A stretch of DNA of 6,758 nt from positions 1 to 6,758 of the forward strand of contig JBECKR010000389.1 of NCBI GenBank assembly GCA_040235415.1, read 5' to 3'. This DNA comes from JBECKR01 sp040235415. GTDB lineage: Bacteria; Acidobacteriota; Polarisedimenticolia; Polarisedimenticolales; Polarisedimenticolaceae. Position numbers and translations under genes: made by a program. The notes beneath the pieces were generated by a model. The model did no database searches and was not told the origin of the DNA. It was given only the letters and a program-made list of their open reading frames with translations. Shown here piece by piece: positions 1 through 5,880 of the stretch (the stretch's first letter is position 1; each line of letters begins with the position of its first letter).

Positions 1-85
1 CCACGGGCCTCTCGCGGGCGCGCGGAAGGCCGCCTCCGAGGGTAGCACGGCACGGGGCGGGGCTCGGGACGCGCCGCCGACCCGG

Positions 86-103
86 CGGGACCGCCCGGTC
101 CCG
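86..103. repeat. GC-rich inverted repeat (7-bp arms, 4-base loop)
   Basis: CGGGACC at 86-92 and GGTCCCG at 97-103 are perfect inverted arms around a GCCC loop. The hairpin would be stable, but no T-run follows on either strand, so it is not a standard intrinsic terminator. It could be a transcription end for mscS or for a gene to the left, or simply chance in a region of roughly 85% GC. Confidence 0.35.
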
Positions 104-133
104 GCCGTGCGTGACGGCGCGCGACCGCGGGGT

Positions 134-310
134 TGTGGAACACGCGCCAATCCGCACGCCGGACGGGGGTCGGCACCGACGCCGTGTTTTCCACAGCTGT
201 GGATCGTTCGTGGATCGAGCCGCGCCGCTCGGGCTGCGATCCGCCGCTTTTCCACAACGGCATCCGCGGCCCGCCGAGTGTTTTCCGCAGCGATCCACAA
301 CTTTTCCACA
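134..310. promoter_or_regulatory. Cluster of DnaA-box-like nonamers (candidate origin or DnaA-binding locus)
   Basis: Three nonamers, at 187-195, 248-256 and 302-310, are exactly TTTTCCACA on the + strand and fit the E. coli-type consensus TTWTNCACA. Weaker relatives are TGTTCCACA at 134-142 (minus strand), CGATCCACA at 198-206 (minus), CGATCCACG at 209-217 (minus), TTTTCCGCA at 281-289 (plus) and CGATCCACA at 291-299 (plus). Two sub-arrays have near-helical spacing: starts at 187/198/209 are 11 and 11 apart, and starts at 281/291/302 are 10 and 11 apart. Such dense, phased boxes are typical of bacterial oriC and of DnaA titration or regulatory sites. Against a complete origin, no strongly AT-rich unwinding element is visible and no dnaA, dnaN, rpmH or mnmG gene is in the window. 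The repeats are seen directly; DnaA binding is inferred. Confidence 0.6.
190..203. repeat. 14-bp perfect palindrome formed by two head-to-head boxes
   Basis: TCCACAGCTGTGGA is a perfect palindrome centred between 196 and 197. It arises because the TTTTCCACA box at 187-195 and the inverted CGATCCACA-like box at 198-206 face each other with a two-base gap. It could seat two protein monomers symmetrically. It could also be the operator of an unrelated dimeric regulator, but the matching non-palindromic boxes nearby favour DnaA. Confidence 0.5.
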
Positions 311-323
311 GCCCGGCCTCGGA

Positions 324-1379
324 TCAGTCCCGATCCGGGAGGTGCACGACGCGCTGCGGGAAAGGGATCTCGATCCCGTCGGCGAGAAACCGACGGTAGA
401 TCCGCGTGTGGAGGTCGTCGATCGCCTGCCCGCGAAGCACGGGTCGGTCGATCCAGCACAGCAGCCGGAACACCAGGGCGGAATCGCCGAACTCGCTGAA
501 CCGGACCCGCGGCTCGGGCTCTCCCGCCACGAACTCCGACGCCTGCGCCGTCTCGACGAGAGCGGCGCGGACGCGGTCGACGTCCGAGCCGTAGGCGACG
601 CCGACGGTGATCGACACGCGCGCGCGCTCCCACGGCCCGCCCGACTCGTTCACGATCTTGGCGTTCGCGATCACGGCGTTCGGCAGCGTGACCTCGACGT
701 CGTCCCGCGTCAGCAGCCGCGTACTGCGCAGGCCGACCGCGGTCACCATGCCGCGCTCCCCGGTGTCGAGCACGATCCAGTCGCCGATCTTGTAGGGCGC
801 GTCGGCCAGGATGAACAGCCCCGCGAACAGGTTCGCGAGCGTGTCCTTGGCCGCGAAGCCGACGGCGATCCCCACGATCCCCGCGGAAGCGAGCCACGGC
901 TTGACGTCGAGCCGCCACACCACCAGCAAGGCGTACAGCGCGCCGCCGACGATCAGCAGCTTCGCGAGGTTGTCGAGCAGCGGGATGGTCCGGACCTCGA
1001 GCCAGCGCGGGCGGTCGGTGCGCCGGCTGCCCACGTCGAGCGCGATTCCGACGATCCGGATCAGCGCCACGGCCCACAGCAGGACGAGGACCGTGCGGAG
1101 CAGGCCCGCCGTCCAGTACTGCAGCCGCGCCGACGGCTCGAGCGGCTCGAGCGCGGCCTCGAGACCGACCGCCAGCAGGGTCACGAACAGCGGCGTCTCG
1201 AGCCGGCGCACGATCGCGTCGTCGATCCTGCTCCGGGTGCGCGCCGTATAGCGCAGGACCACCCGGGTGAGCAGCAGCTGCAGGAGCTTGGCCGCGACGA
1301 GCGAGCCGACGACGATCGCGAGCGATCGCGCCCGCGGATCGGCGAGCACGGATCGGATCCAGGTCTCGATCGACTCCAT
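324..1379 (-). CDS. MscS-family mechanosensitive ion channel
   Basis: The 351-residue inner-membrane protein is a small-conductance mechanosensitive channel that would release solutes when membrane tension rises during hypo-osmotic shock. Hydrophobic segments lie at about 18-40, 62-79, 90-114 and 136-156. They are followed by the MscS pore helix at about 163-192, a Gly/Ala-rich stretch containing GIVGIAVGFAAKDTLANLF. The cytoplasmic beta domain follows (about 195-245, with IGDWIVL and the TLPNAVIANAKIVN loop). The C-terminal alpha/beta domain ends with the family-typical GIEIPFPQRVVHL. The length is somewhat above E. coli MscS (286) because of extra N-terminal helices, a common architecture. 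The ATG start is supported by GGAGGG at 1387-1392, seven bases upstream. It is transcribed alone and leftward, its 3' end abutting the DnaA-box cluster. Ion selectivity and exact subfamily cannot be read from sequence, so I give no gene symbol. Confidence 0.93.
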   Translation of the reverse strand: MESIETWIRSVLADPRARSLAIVVGSLVAAKLLQLLLTRVVLRYTARTRSRIDDAIVRRLETPLFVTLLAVGLEAALEPLEPSARLQYWTAGLLRTVLVLLWAVALIRIVGIALDVGSRRTDRPRWLEVRTIPLLDNLAKLLIVGGALYALLVVWRLDVKPWLASAGIVGIAVGFAAKDTLANLFAGLFILADAPYKIGDWIVLDTGERGMVTAVGLRSTRLLTRDDVEVTLPNAVIANAKIVNESGGPWERARVSITVGVAYGSDVDRVRAALVETAQASEFVAGEPEPRVRFSEFGDSALVFRLLCWIDRPVLRGQAIDDLHTRIYRRFLADGIEIPFPQRVVHLPDRD

Positions 1380-1480
1380 CCCTCGTCCCTCCGGGTTCCG
1401 GCGGCCCGACCCTATTCTCGTTCATGGACACCGCCCCGCATACGGGAGATGATGGGCCAAGCGGCGGCGAGGAGGACCCG
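1380..1480. promoter_or_regulatory. Divergent spacer between mscS and the small gene
   Basis: This 101-base spacer separates two divergent start codons and must supply transcription for both genes unless another promoter lies elsewhere. Its only conspicuous AT-richer patch is around 1410-1425. There TATTCT at 1413-1418 could be a -10-like hexamer for the rightward gene, and the same patch read on the other strand could serve mscS. No convincing -35 element accompanies either. The existence of promoters is inferred from gene arrangement; the hexamer is weak evidence. Confidence 0.3.
1470..1475 (+). promoter_or_regulatory. Shine-Dalgarno sequence deciding the start at 1481
   Basis: AGGAGG lies five bases before the ATG at 1481. 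The upstream in-frame ATG at 1424 has no comparable site and would add 19 residues (acidic, Gly/Pro-rich) not resembling the start of a folded domain. The start at 1481 is therefore preferred. Confidence 0.75.
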
Positions 1481-1765
1481 ATGGGACTGATCAACTGGAT
1501 CTTCGACTTCTACCAGCAGTACCGCATCGACCAGCTGCAGCGCGAGTCGGTCCAGGCGCGGGCCGAGGCGGCGTCGGTCCGCGGCGCGGGCGGGACGGTC
1601 GATGCGGCGCGCCTCGAGGCGAGCCTCGGCGAGATCGCCCTCGCGCTCAAGACGGTCCAGCGCATGCTCGTCGAGAAGGGCGTGTGCACGCAGGAGGAGC
1701 TCCACGCCAAGCTCCGCGCGATCGACCTCGAGGACGGCCGCGCCGACGGTCGTGCGCCGGTCTGA
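1481..1765 (+). CDS. Small helical protein of unknown function (94 aa)
   Basis: I do not recognise this protein with confidence. The predicted 94 residues begin with an amphipathic aromatic stretch (MGLINWIFDFYQQYRIDQLQ, residues 1-20). A charged, probably coiled-coil region follows to about 32 and a Gly-containing break at 35-39. A second amphipathic helix spans about 42-63 (ARLEASLGEIALALKTVQRM), and the polar end contains EKGVCTQEELHAKL and IDLEDGRADGR (about 65-91). There is no signal peptide or lipobox and only one cysteine (69). The aromatic N-terminus could lie against a membrane; the rest looks cytosolic. The strong Shine-Dalgarno sequence, heptad-like pattern and lack of an alternative gene on the opposite strand support a real gene. 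It is divergent from mscS and converges on guaA with a 12-base gap, so context gives no firm functional clue. An in-frame ATG at 1424 would give 113 residues. Confidence 0.75.
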   Translation: MGLINWIFDFYQQYRIDQLQRESVQARAEAASVRGAGGTVDAARLEASLGEIALALKTVQRMLVEKGVCTQEELHAKLRAIDLEDGRADGRAPV

Positions 1766-1777
1766 CCTCGCAGGTCT

Positions 1778-3325
1778 TCACTCCCACTCGATCGTGCCGG
1801 GCGGCTTGCTCGTGACGTCGTAGACCACGCGGTTGATCCCTCGGATCTCGTTGACGATGCGGCTCGACACGCGCGCGAGGAACTCGGGCGGGAGCCTCGC
1901 CCAGTCCGCCGTCATGAAGTCGCTCGTCTCGACCGCACGCAGCGCGACGACGTTCTCGTAGGTCCGCTGGTCGCCCATGACGCCGACGCTCTTGACCGGC
2001 AACAGGACCGCGAACGCCTGGGCTACCTTGTCGTACAGCCCGCTCATGCGGAGCTCGGACACGAACACGTGGTCCGCCTCCTGCAGGAGCGCGACGCGCT
2101 CGCGGTCGACCTCTCCCAGGATCCGGACGGCGAGCCCCGGGCCGGGGAACGGGTGCCGTCCGACGAACGCGGGATCGAGCCCGAGCTGCCGGCCGACCAG
2201 GCGGACCTCGTCCTTGAACAGGTCGCGCAGCGGTTCCACGAGCCCGAGGTTCATGCGATCCGGGAGACCGCCGACGTTGTGGTGCGTCTTGATCGTCGCC
2301 GACGGTCCCTTGACCGACGCGGACTCGATTCGATCCGGATAGATCGTGCCCTGCGCCAGAAAAGCGGCGCCCTCGATTCCCCGCGCCTGCTCCTCGAACA
2401 CCTCGACGAACGTCTCGCCGATGATCTTGCGCTTGCGCTCGGGGTCCGAGACGCCCTCGAGCCGCGCCAGAAAGCGGTCCGCCGCCGCGGCGTGACGCAC
2501 CTCGAGTCGGTAACGCTGGCGGAAGCCGAGGAGAACCTCGTCGGCCTCTCCCTTCCGGAGCAGGCCGTTGTCCACGAAGATGCAGGTCAGGCGATCTCCG
2601 AGGGCGCGGTGCAGCAGGAGCGCCATCACGGAGGAGTCGACCCCGCCGGACAGCCCGCAGACGACGTGAGCGCCGCCCACGGTCCGCCGGACGTCCTCGA
2701 CCGCGTCTTCGACGAACGACGACATCGTCCAGTCGCCCCTGAGCCCGCAGCCGTCGAACAGGAAGTTCCGGAGGATCTCCCGTCCGTTCTCCGTATGGTT
2801 GACCTCGGGATGGAACTGCACGCCGAACAGGCGGCGCTCGCGGTCCTCGACGACGGCGTACGGGGCGTTGCGGCTCGCCCCGGAACGCGCGAACCCCGGC
2901 GCCGGCTCGAGCACCAGGTCGCCGTGGCTCGCCCAGACCCGCTGGGGTCCGTCGAGGCCCTCGAGAAGAAGGCTGCGGTCGTCGGTTCGCTCGACCGTGG
3001 CCGGCCCGAACTCGCGCTCCGGTGCCCGCTCGACCCGTCCGCCGAGGTGACGCATCATCACCTGCATTCCGTAGCACACGCCGAGCGCGGGGATGCCGTG
3101 CTCGAACAGCGCGGGATCGACCTGCGGGGCGTCGGGGTCGTAGACCGAGTCCGGCCCGCCCGACAGCACGAGCGCGGCGGGCTCGCGCGCGAGCAGGGCG
3201 TCGAGCGGCGCGCGACACGACGCGATCTCGCAGAACACTCCGAGCTCGCGCACGCGCCGCGCGATCAGCTGGGTGTACTGCGATCCGAAGTCGAGGATGA
3301 GCACGGTCTCGTGGCGTCGGGTCAT
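1778..3325 (-). CDS. guaA: GMP synthase (glutamine-hydrolysing)
   Basis: GuaA converts XMP to GMP in the cytosol, using ATP and ammonia released from glutamine; it is the last step of de novo guanine nucleotide synthesis. The 515 residues match the usual single-chain bacterial form (E. coli about 525). The class I amidotransferase domain occupies about 7-195, with the GVCYGMQ nucleophile Cys84 and the His172/Glu174 pair in FHPE. The ATP pyrophosphatase domain follows with its P-loop SGGVDSS at 226-232. The C-terminal dimerisation domain carries HPFPGPGLAVR (391-401) and ends SKPPGTIEWE. All key residues are present. The same frame is open 137 residues further upstream. The ATG at 3325 is chosen because family homology starts there, GGAG (3331-3334) sits five bases upstream, and it overlaps the holA stop as ATGA, suggesting translational coupling. 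It is the last gene of the operon. Confidence 0.98.
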   Translation of the reverse strand: MTRRHETVLILDFGSQYTQLIARRVRELGVFCEIASCRAPLDALLAREPAALVLSGGPDSVYDPDAPQVDPALFEHGIPALGVCYGMQVMMRHLGGRVERAPEREFGPATVERTDDRSLLLEGLDGPQRVWASHGDLVLEPAPGFARSGASRNAPYAVVEDRERRLFGVQFHPEVNHTENGREILRNFLFDGCGLRGDWTMSSFVEDAVEDVRRTVGGAHVVCGLSGGVDSSVMALLLHRALGDRLTCIFVDNGLLRKGEADEVLLGFRQRYRLEVRHAAAADRFLARLEGVSDPERKRKIIGETFVEVFEEQARGIEGAAFLAQGTIYPDRIESASVKGPSATIKTHHNVGGLPDRMNLGLVEPLRDLFKDEVRLVGRQLGLDPAFVGRHPFPGPGLAVRILGEVDRERVALLQEADHVFVSELRMSGLYDKVAQAFAVLLPVKSVGVMGDQRTYENVVALRAVETSDFMTADWARLPPEFLARVSSRIVNEIRGINRVVYDVTSKPPGTIEWE

Positions 3326-4416
3326 CGGCGCTCCGTCGCGCCGCGCGCGGGCGCGCGCGGGGAGGAAGGGGTTCGGGACGGCGAGATCAGGGCGACGGCG
3401 AGTTCCTGGAGAACGGCGCCGGCATCGATCCCGCGGCTCTTCAGCGTCCGATCGGCTCGGGCCAGATGGTACGGGAAGGCGCGAAGCTCGGCGAGCGAGT
3501 ACCGCTCGACGGCCTCGAGGAACGCCTCGCGGGCGAACGGCACCCGGACGGCGCTCAGGATGTCCCGGGGGCCCGCCCCGCCGTCCCGCAGCGCCCTCGC
3601 CTGCAGCAGCGCGCGGGCACGCCAGGCAAGCCCGCCGAGGACCTGGATCGGCTCCGCTCCGGATTCGATGAGCCGGCGCAGCGCTGCCAGGGCCTCGGGC
3701 AGATCCCGACGCTGCACCGCGTCGGCGACCTCCCACCCCGTCATCACCGCGGTGCCGGCCGCGACCTCGCGCGCGATCTCCGGCGTGACGTCGGCCGGGG
3801 TGTCGCCGCCGATCCAGGCCCGGATCTTGTCGAGCTCCGACCGCACGCGGTACAGGTCGCCCGCCGCCGCCTCTGCGAGGAACGCGACGACCGCCGGACG
3901 CAGCCGCAGCCCCCGCTCCGCGGCGAGCCCGCCGATCTCGCGGCGGGTGGCGGGGTCGTCGGCCTCGCCGCCGCGCACGAAGGCGAGCGTCGTGCCCGCG
4001 GACGCGAGCGCCTTGTGGAGCTTCCGGCGCTGATCGAGCGCGGGCGCGCGCACCACGAGGTACGAGTCCGCCGGAGGCCGCCCGGCGTACGCTTGGAGCG
4101 CGTCCGGCTCCCCTTCCAGGACGTCGACGTCCCGGACCAGCACGACCCGCCGCGGGGAGAACATGCCGACCGAGCGCGCGGCCGCGACGACGTCGGCGAC
4201 CGCGACCCGCTCGTCGCCGCCGAAGACGGTGAGCGCCAGGTCGCCGGTTCCGGGTGGAACGAGGGCCGCGAGGATCGCGTCCTGGGCGGCGTCGAGGTGG
4301 TAGGCGTCGTCCCCGGTCAGCACGGCAAGCCCCGCGGGCCAGCCGCTCCCGGCGCGCGATCGGACCTCGCGAAGCAGCGCGGCCGGGGCGATCCCGGGTG
4401 CCCGCCGCCGGGCCAC
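3322..4416 (-). CDS. holA: DNA polymerase III, delta subunit (clamp loader)
   Basis: HolA is the delta subunit of the clamp-loader complex; it opens the beta sliding clamp so that it can be loaded on primed DNA. The 364-residue product compares with 343 in E. coli. The N-terminal AAA+-like domain begins with AVLTGDDAYHLDAAQDAIL (about 31-49). MFSPRRVVLVRDVDVL (85-100) follows, then the LDQRRKLHKAL stretch (127-137). GDLYRVRSELDKIRAW (186-201) is the conserved helix of the middle domain. The C-terminal domain includes WRARALLQAR and YHLARADRTLKSRG, ending in a low-complexity Ser/Pro/Arg tail (about 345-364). No Walker A motif is expected in delta. The reading frame is open far upstream, but that part is antigenic noise within lptE and homology begins about residue 28. 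The GTG at 4416 is chosen because GAGGGG (4425-4430) lies eight bases upstream and it follows the lptE stop by two bases. Confidence 0.93.
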   Translation of the reverse strand: MARRRAPGIAPAALLREVRSRAGSGWPAGLAVLTGDDAYHLDAAQDAILAALVPPGTGDLALTVFGGDERVAVADVVAAARSVGMFSPRRVVLVRDVDVLEGEPDALQAYAGRPPADSYLVVRAPALDQRRKLHKALASAGTTLAFVRGGEADDPATRREIGGLAAERGLRLRPAVVAFLAEAAAGDLYRVRSELDKIRAWIGGDTPADVTPEIAREVAAGTAVMTGWEVADAVQRRDLPEALAALRRLIESGAEPIQVLGGLAWRARALLQARALRDGGAGPRDILSAVRVPFAREAFLEAVERYSLAELRAFPYHLARADRTLKSRGIDAGAVLQELAVALISPSRTPSSPRAPARGATERR

Positions 4417-4418
4417 GA

Positions 4419-4943
4419 TCAGAACCCCTCGAGGATGGACGTCACGAGCGTTCCCGCGGCGCCGCGTGCGATGTCGTCGAGCGCGAGGGTCTCCTGGTCG
4501 AAGAACTCGCCGGTCTCGGGAACGTCGTACTGCTCGCGGAACAGGAGCTGGGTTTGGCTCCACAGGATTCGATCGGTCGCCGTCTCGCGCAGCGTGGCCT
4601 GCAGCGTGACGACGGTCTCGACGCGGGTCGCGCGACCGGCGGCGTTGAACTGCACCGGGTTCGTCTCGAACCCCACGATCGCCCCGTCGAGCACGGCGTC
4701 CGCACGCTTCGGGTCGCTGACGACGCGGTACCCCCCGCGTTTGGCGAACGCGGCGGTGACCTCTTCGGTGACGCGCTGCTCGATCTCGGGCCGGCGCGTG
4801 CGGTTCTCGAACGGACTGACGGCGATCGTCTTGATACCCGGGGGCAGCACCGAGCCTCGGCCGACGAGCGCGTAGCCGCAGCCCGCGAGCGCACCGCACA
4901 GCACGAGGATCGCCGCCGGCCGTGCCGCCTCCGCGCGTCTCAC
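4419..4943 (-). CDS. lptE: LPS-assembly lipoprotein LptE
   Basis: LptE is the outer-membrane lipoprotein that plugs and assembles the LptD barrel for delivering lipopolysaccharide to the cell surface. The 174-residue product has a short basic N-terminus (MRRAEAAR), a hydrophobic segment at 9-20 and a lipobox L19-A20-G21-C22. This is followed by GYALVG, the family-typical CGY start of the mature protein. Gly at +2 agrees with outer-membrane sorting. The mature part shows the LptE core: LPPGIKTIAVSPFENRT (33-49), ADAVLDGAIVGFETNP, an alternating strand TLQATLRETATDRILW and a C-terminal helix ending LVTSILEGF. The start is GTG at 4943, in a GTGA overlap with the nusB stop, with GGAG (4949-4952) five bases upstream. 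The frame is open further upstream but lies inside nusB. It neighbours holA as in E. coli, which supports the call. Confidence 0.88.
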   Translation of the reverse strand: MRRAEAARPAAILVLCGALAGCGYALVGRGSVLPPGIKTIAVSPFENRTRRPEIEQRVTEEVTAAFAKRGGYRVVSDPKRADAVLDGAIVGFETNPVQFNAAGRATRVETVVTLQATLRETATDRILWSQTQLLFREQYDVPETGEFFDQETLALDDIARGAAGTLVTSILEGF

Positions 4944-5356
4944 GTCCGCTCCGTCTCGCCGCGGCGGCGGATCGCGTCGAGGACCCCGTTGATGAACTTT
5001 CCGGAGTCCTCGCCGCCGAACTTCTTGGCGACCTCGATCGCCTCGTCGATCGCGACCGCGGCCGGGGTGTCCGTCTCGAACATCATCTCGTAGACGGCGA
5101 TGCGGAGGACGTTGCGATCCACCGTCGCCATGCGTTCGAGCCGCCAGTGCTCCGCGCACGAGGCGATGACGCCGTCGAGCGCCTCGCGCTCGCGCCATAC
5201 GCCGCGGACGAGGCGCTGCGCGAACTCCCGGACCTCCTCGCCGGCCTTCTGGCCGGACCAGAAGTCGTGGAACACCTCCTCCGGCGGCCCGCCGGAGAGG
5301 TCGATCTGGAACAGCAACTGCAGCGCGTACTCGCGCGCGCGTCGGCGCTGACCCAA
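4940..5356 (-). CDS. nusB: Transcription antitermination factor NusB
   Basis: NusB pairs with NusE (ribosomal protein S10) on boxA RNA to keep RNA polymerase processive, chiefly in rRNA operons. The 138 residues match the family's usual length (E. coli 139). It is all-helical, beginning RRRAREYALQLLFQIDLSG (residues 4-22), the arginine-rich RNA-binding start. The C-terminal signature is VDRNVLRIAVYEMMF (79-93), VAIDEAIEVAKKFG (101-114) and DSGKFINGVLDAI (117-129). The start codon is TTG at 5356. No better in-frame start lies between it and the ribH stop, and GGAGGA stands seven bases upstream. It lies 28 bases after ribH, a common bacterial pairing, and overlaps lptE by four bases. Confidence 0.96.
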   Translation of the reverse strand: MGQRRRAREYALQLLFQIDLSGGPPEEVFHDFWSGQKAGEEVREFAQRLVRGVWREREALDGVIASCAEHWRLERMATVDRNVLRIAVYEMMFETDTPAAVAIDEAIEVAKKFGGEDSGKFINGVLDAIRRRGETERT

Positions 5357-5363
5357 AGTCGCG

Positions 5364-5369
5364 TCCTCC
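5364..5369 (-). promoter_or_regulatory. Shine-Dalgarno sequence for the TTG-started nusB
   Basis: GGAGGA read on the minus strand lies seven bases before the TTG at 5356 in the 28-base ribH-nusB gap. It is the evidence for the rare start codon, since no in-frame ATG or GTG lies close by and NusB homology begins within four residues of this position. Confidence 0.7.
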
Positions 5370-5384
5370 GGGCGCGGCCCCGTC

Positions 5385-5867
5385 TCAGACCGCGCCGGGC
5401 CCGTCGAGCTTCCGGAACAGCCGCGCCATCTCGATCGCGGACAGCGCGGCGTCCCAACCCTTGTTCCCCGCCTTCGCCCCCGCCCGCTCCATCGCCTGCT
5501 CGAGCGTGTCGGTCGTGAGCACGCCGAAGACGACCGGGATGCCGCGAGACATCGCGACCTCGGCGAGCCCGCGCGAGACCGCCGCCGCGAGGACGTCGAA
5601 GTGCGGCGTTTCGCCGCGGATCAGCGCGCCCAGCGCGATCACGGCGTCGAACCGACCCGCGGCCGCGAGCTTCGCGGCCGCCTGCGGAAGCTCCCACGAC
5701 CCCGGGACGCGCGCGACCGTGAGGTGGTCCTCGACCGCCCCGTGGCGGCGCAGGCAGTCGAGCGCGCCCTCGAGCAGGCGCCCGCTCACCGCGTCGTTGA
5801 ATCGCGAGACGACCAGCGCGACGCTGAGGTCGCGGGCGTCGAGGTGGCCTTCGAAGACGTTCGCCAT
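5385..5867 (-). CDS. ribH: 6,7-dimethyl-8-ribityllumazine synthase
   Basis: RibH condenses 5-amino-6-ribitylaminouracil with 3,4-dihydroxy-2-butanone 4-phosphate to lumazine, the penultimate step of riboflavin synthesis, and usually forms pentamers or 60-mer capsids. The 160 residues match the family length (E. coli 156). Visible motifs are SRFND (21-25) and VPGSWELP (54-61), the substrate pocket. ALGALIRGETPHFDVL (78-93) carries the catalytic His89. The phosphate-binding C-terminal region is FGVLTTDTLEQAMERAG and KAGNKGWDAAL (114-142). The ATG at 5867 is chosen because homology begins there and AGGAGG (5872-5877) is four bases upstream; the frame remains open for 57 further codons within mtnP. 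It follows mtnP by 13 bases and precedes nusB. No other riboflavin gene is in the window. Confidence 0.97.
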   Translation of the reverse strand: MANVFEGHLDARDLSVALVVSRFNDAVSGRLLEGALDCLRRHGAVEDHLTVARVPGSWELPQAAAKLAAAGRFDAVIALGALIRGETPHFDVLAAAVSRGLAEVAMSRGIPVVFGVLTTDTLEQAMERAGAKAGNKGWDAALSAIEMARLFRKLDGPGAV

Positions 5868-5880
5868 GGGCCCTCCTGGC

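Larger units (their letters stand above)
1..323. other. Gene-free region left of mscS
   Basis: I find no convincing gene here. Two forward frames stay open, but they run on as antisense readings of mscS, have no good ribosome binding site and give arginine/proline-rich peptides typical of GC-rich shadow frames. By hand count, bases 1-120 are only about 16% A+T, whereas bases 181-300 are about 35% A+T, so composition changes sharply inside the region. The left part contains one GC-rich inverted repeat (86-103). The right part contains the DnaA-box-like cluster, listed separately. The region lies downstream of the leftward mscS gene, so it is not the mscS promoter. Whatever gene lies further left is outside the window. 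Confidence 0.7.

Noticed and set aside
134..310. Reading the TTTTCCACA repeats as a CRISPR array or iteron set of a plasmid
   Set aside because: The repeats are nine bases, occur on both strands and have uneven gaps with no conserved spacer length. No Cas or Rep gene is present, and neighbours are chromosomal housekeeping genes.
320..337. Inverted repeat CGGATC/GATCCG across the mscS stop codon as a terminator
   Set aside because: Six base pairs with a six-base loop and no following U-run on the mscS transcript; it overlaps coding sequence and is easily chance at this composition.
111..1490. A 459-codon + strand frame covering the DnaA-box region and mscS
   Set aside because: It is the shadow of mscS on the opposite strand, rich in Arg, Asp, Pro and His, without conserved motifs. 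The GTG- or ATG-like starts in the intergenic part have no Shine-Dalgarno sequence.
1764..1776. Short inverted repeat (GACCT, CGC, AGGTC) between the convergent small gene and guaA, as a two-way terminator
   Set aside because: The stem is only five base pairs with a three-base loop and no T-run on either side. The position is right for a shared terminator, but the sequence does not support one.
1647..3218. A 523-codon minus-strand frame inside guaA
   Set aside because: It is an alternative frame of guaA giving almost only Arg, Ala, Gly and Pro; the guaA frame itself has intact catalytic motifs to its end.
2069..4033. A 654-codon open frame on the + strand opposite guaA and holA
   Set aside because: It is antisense to two genes with complete family motifs, gives low-complexity Arg/Glu/Asp-rich peptide with no recognisable domain, and lacks a ribosome binding site. 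Long antisense frames are expected at this GC content.
3466..4875. A 469-codon + strand frame opposite holA and lptE
   Set aside because: Same reasoning: composition is that of a GC-rich antisense frame, and the minus strand carries clear HolA and LptE motifs.
5868..5880. An FMN riboswitch before ribH
   Set aside because: Only 13 bases separate mtnP and ribH, far too few for an RFN element; any such element would have to lie before mtnP, outside the window.
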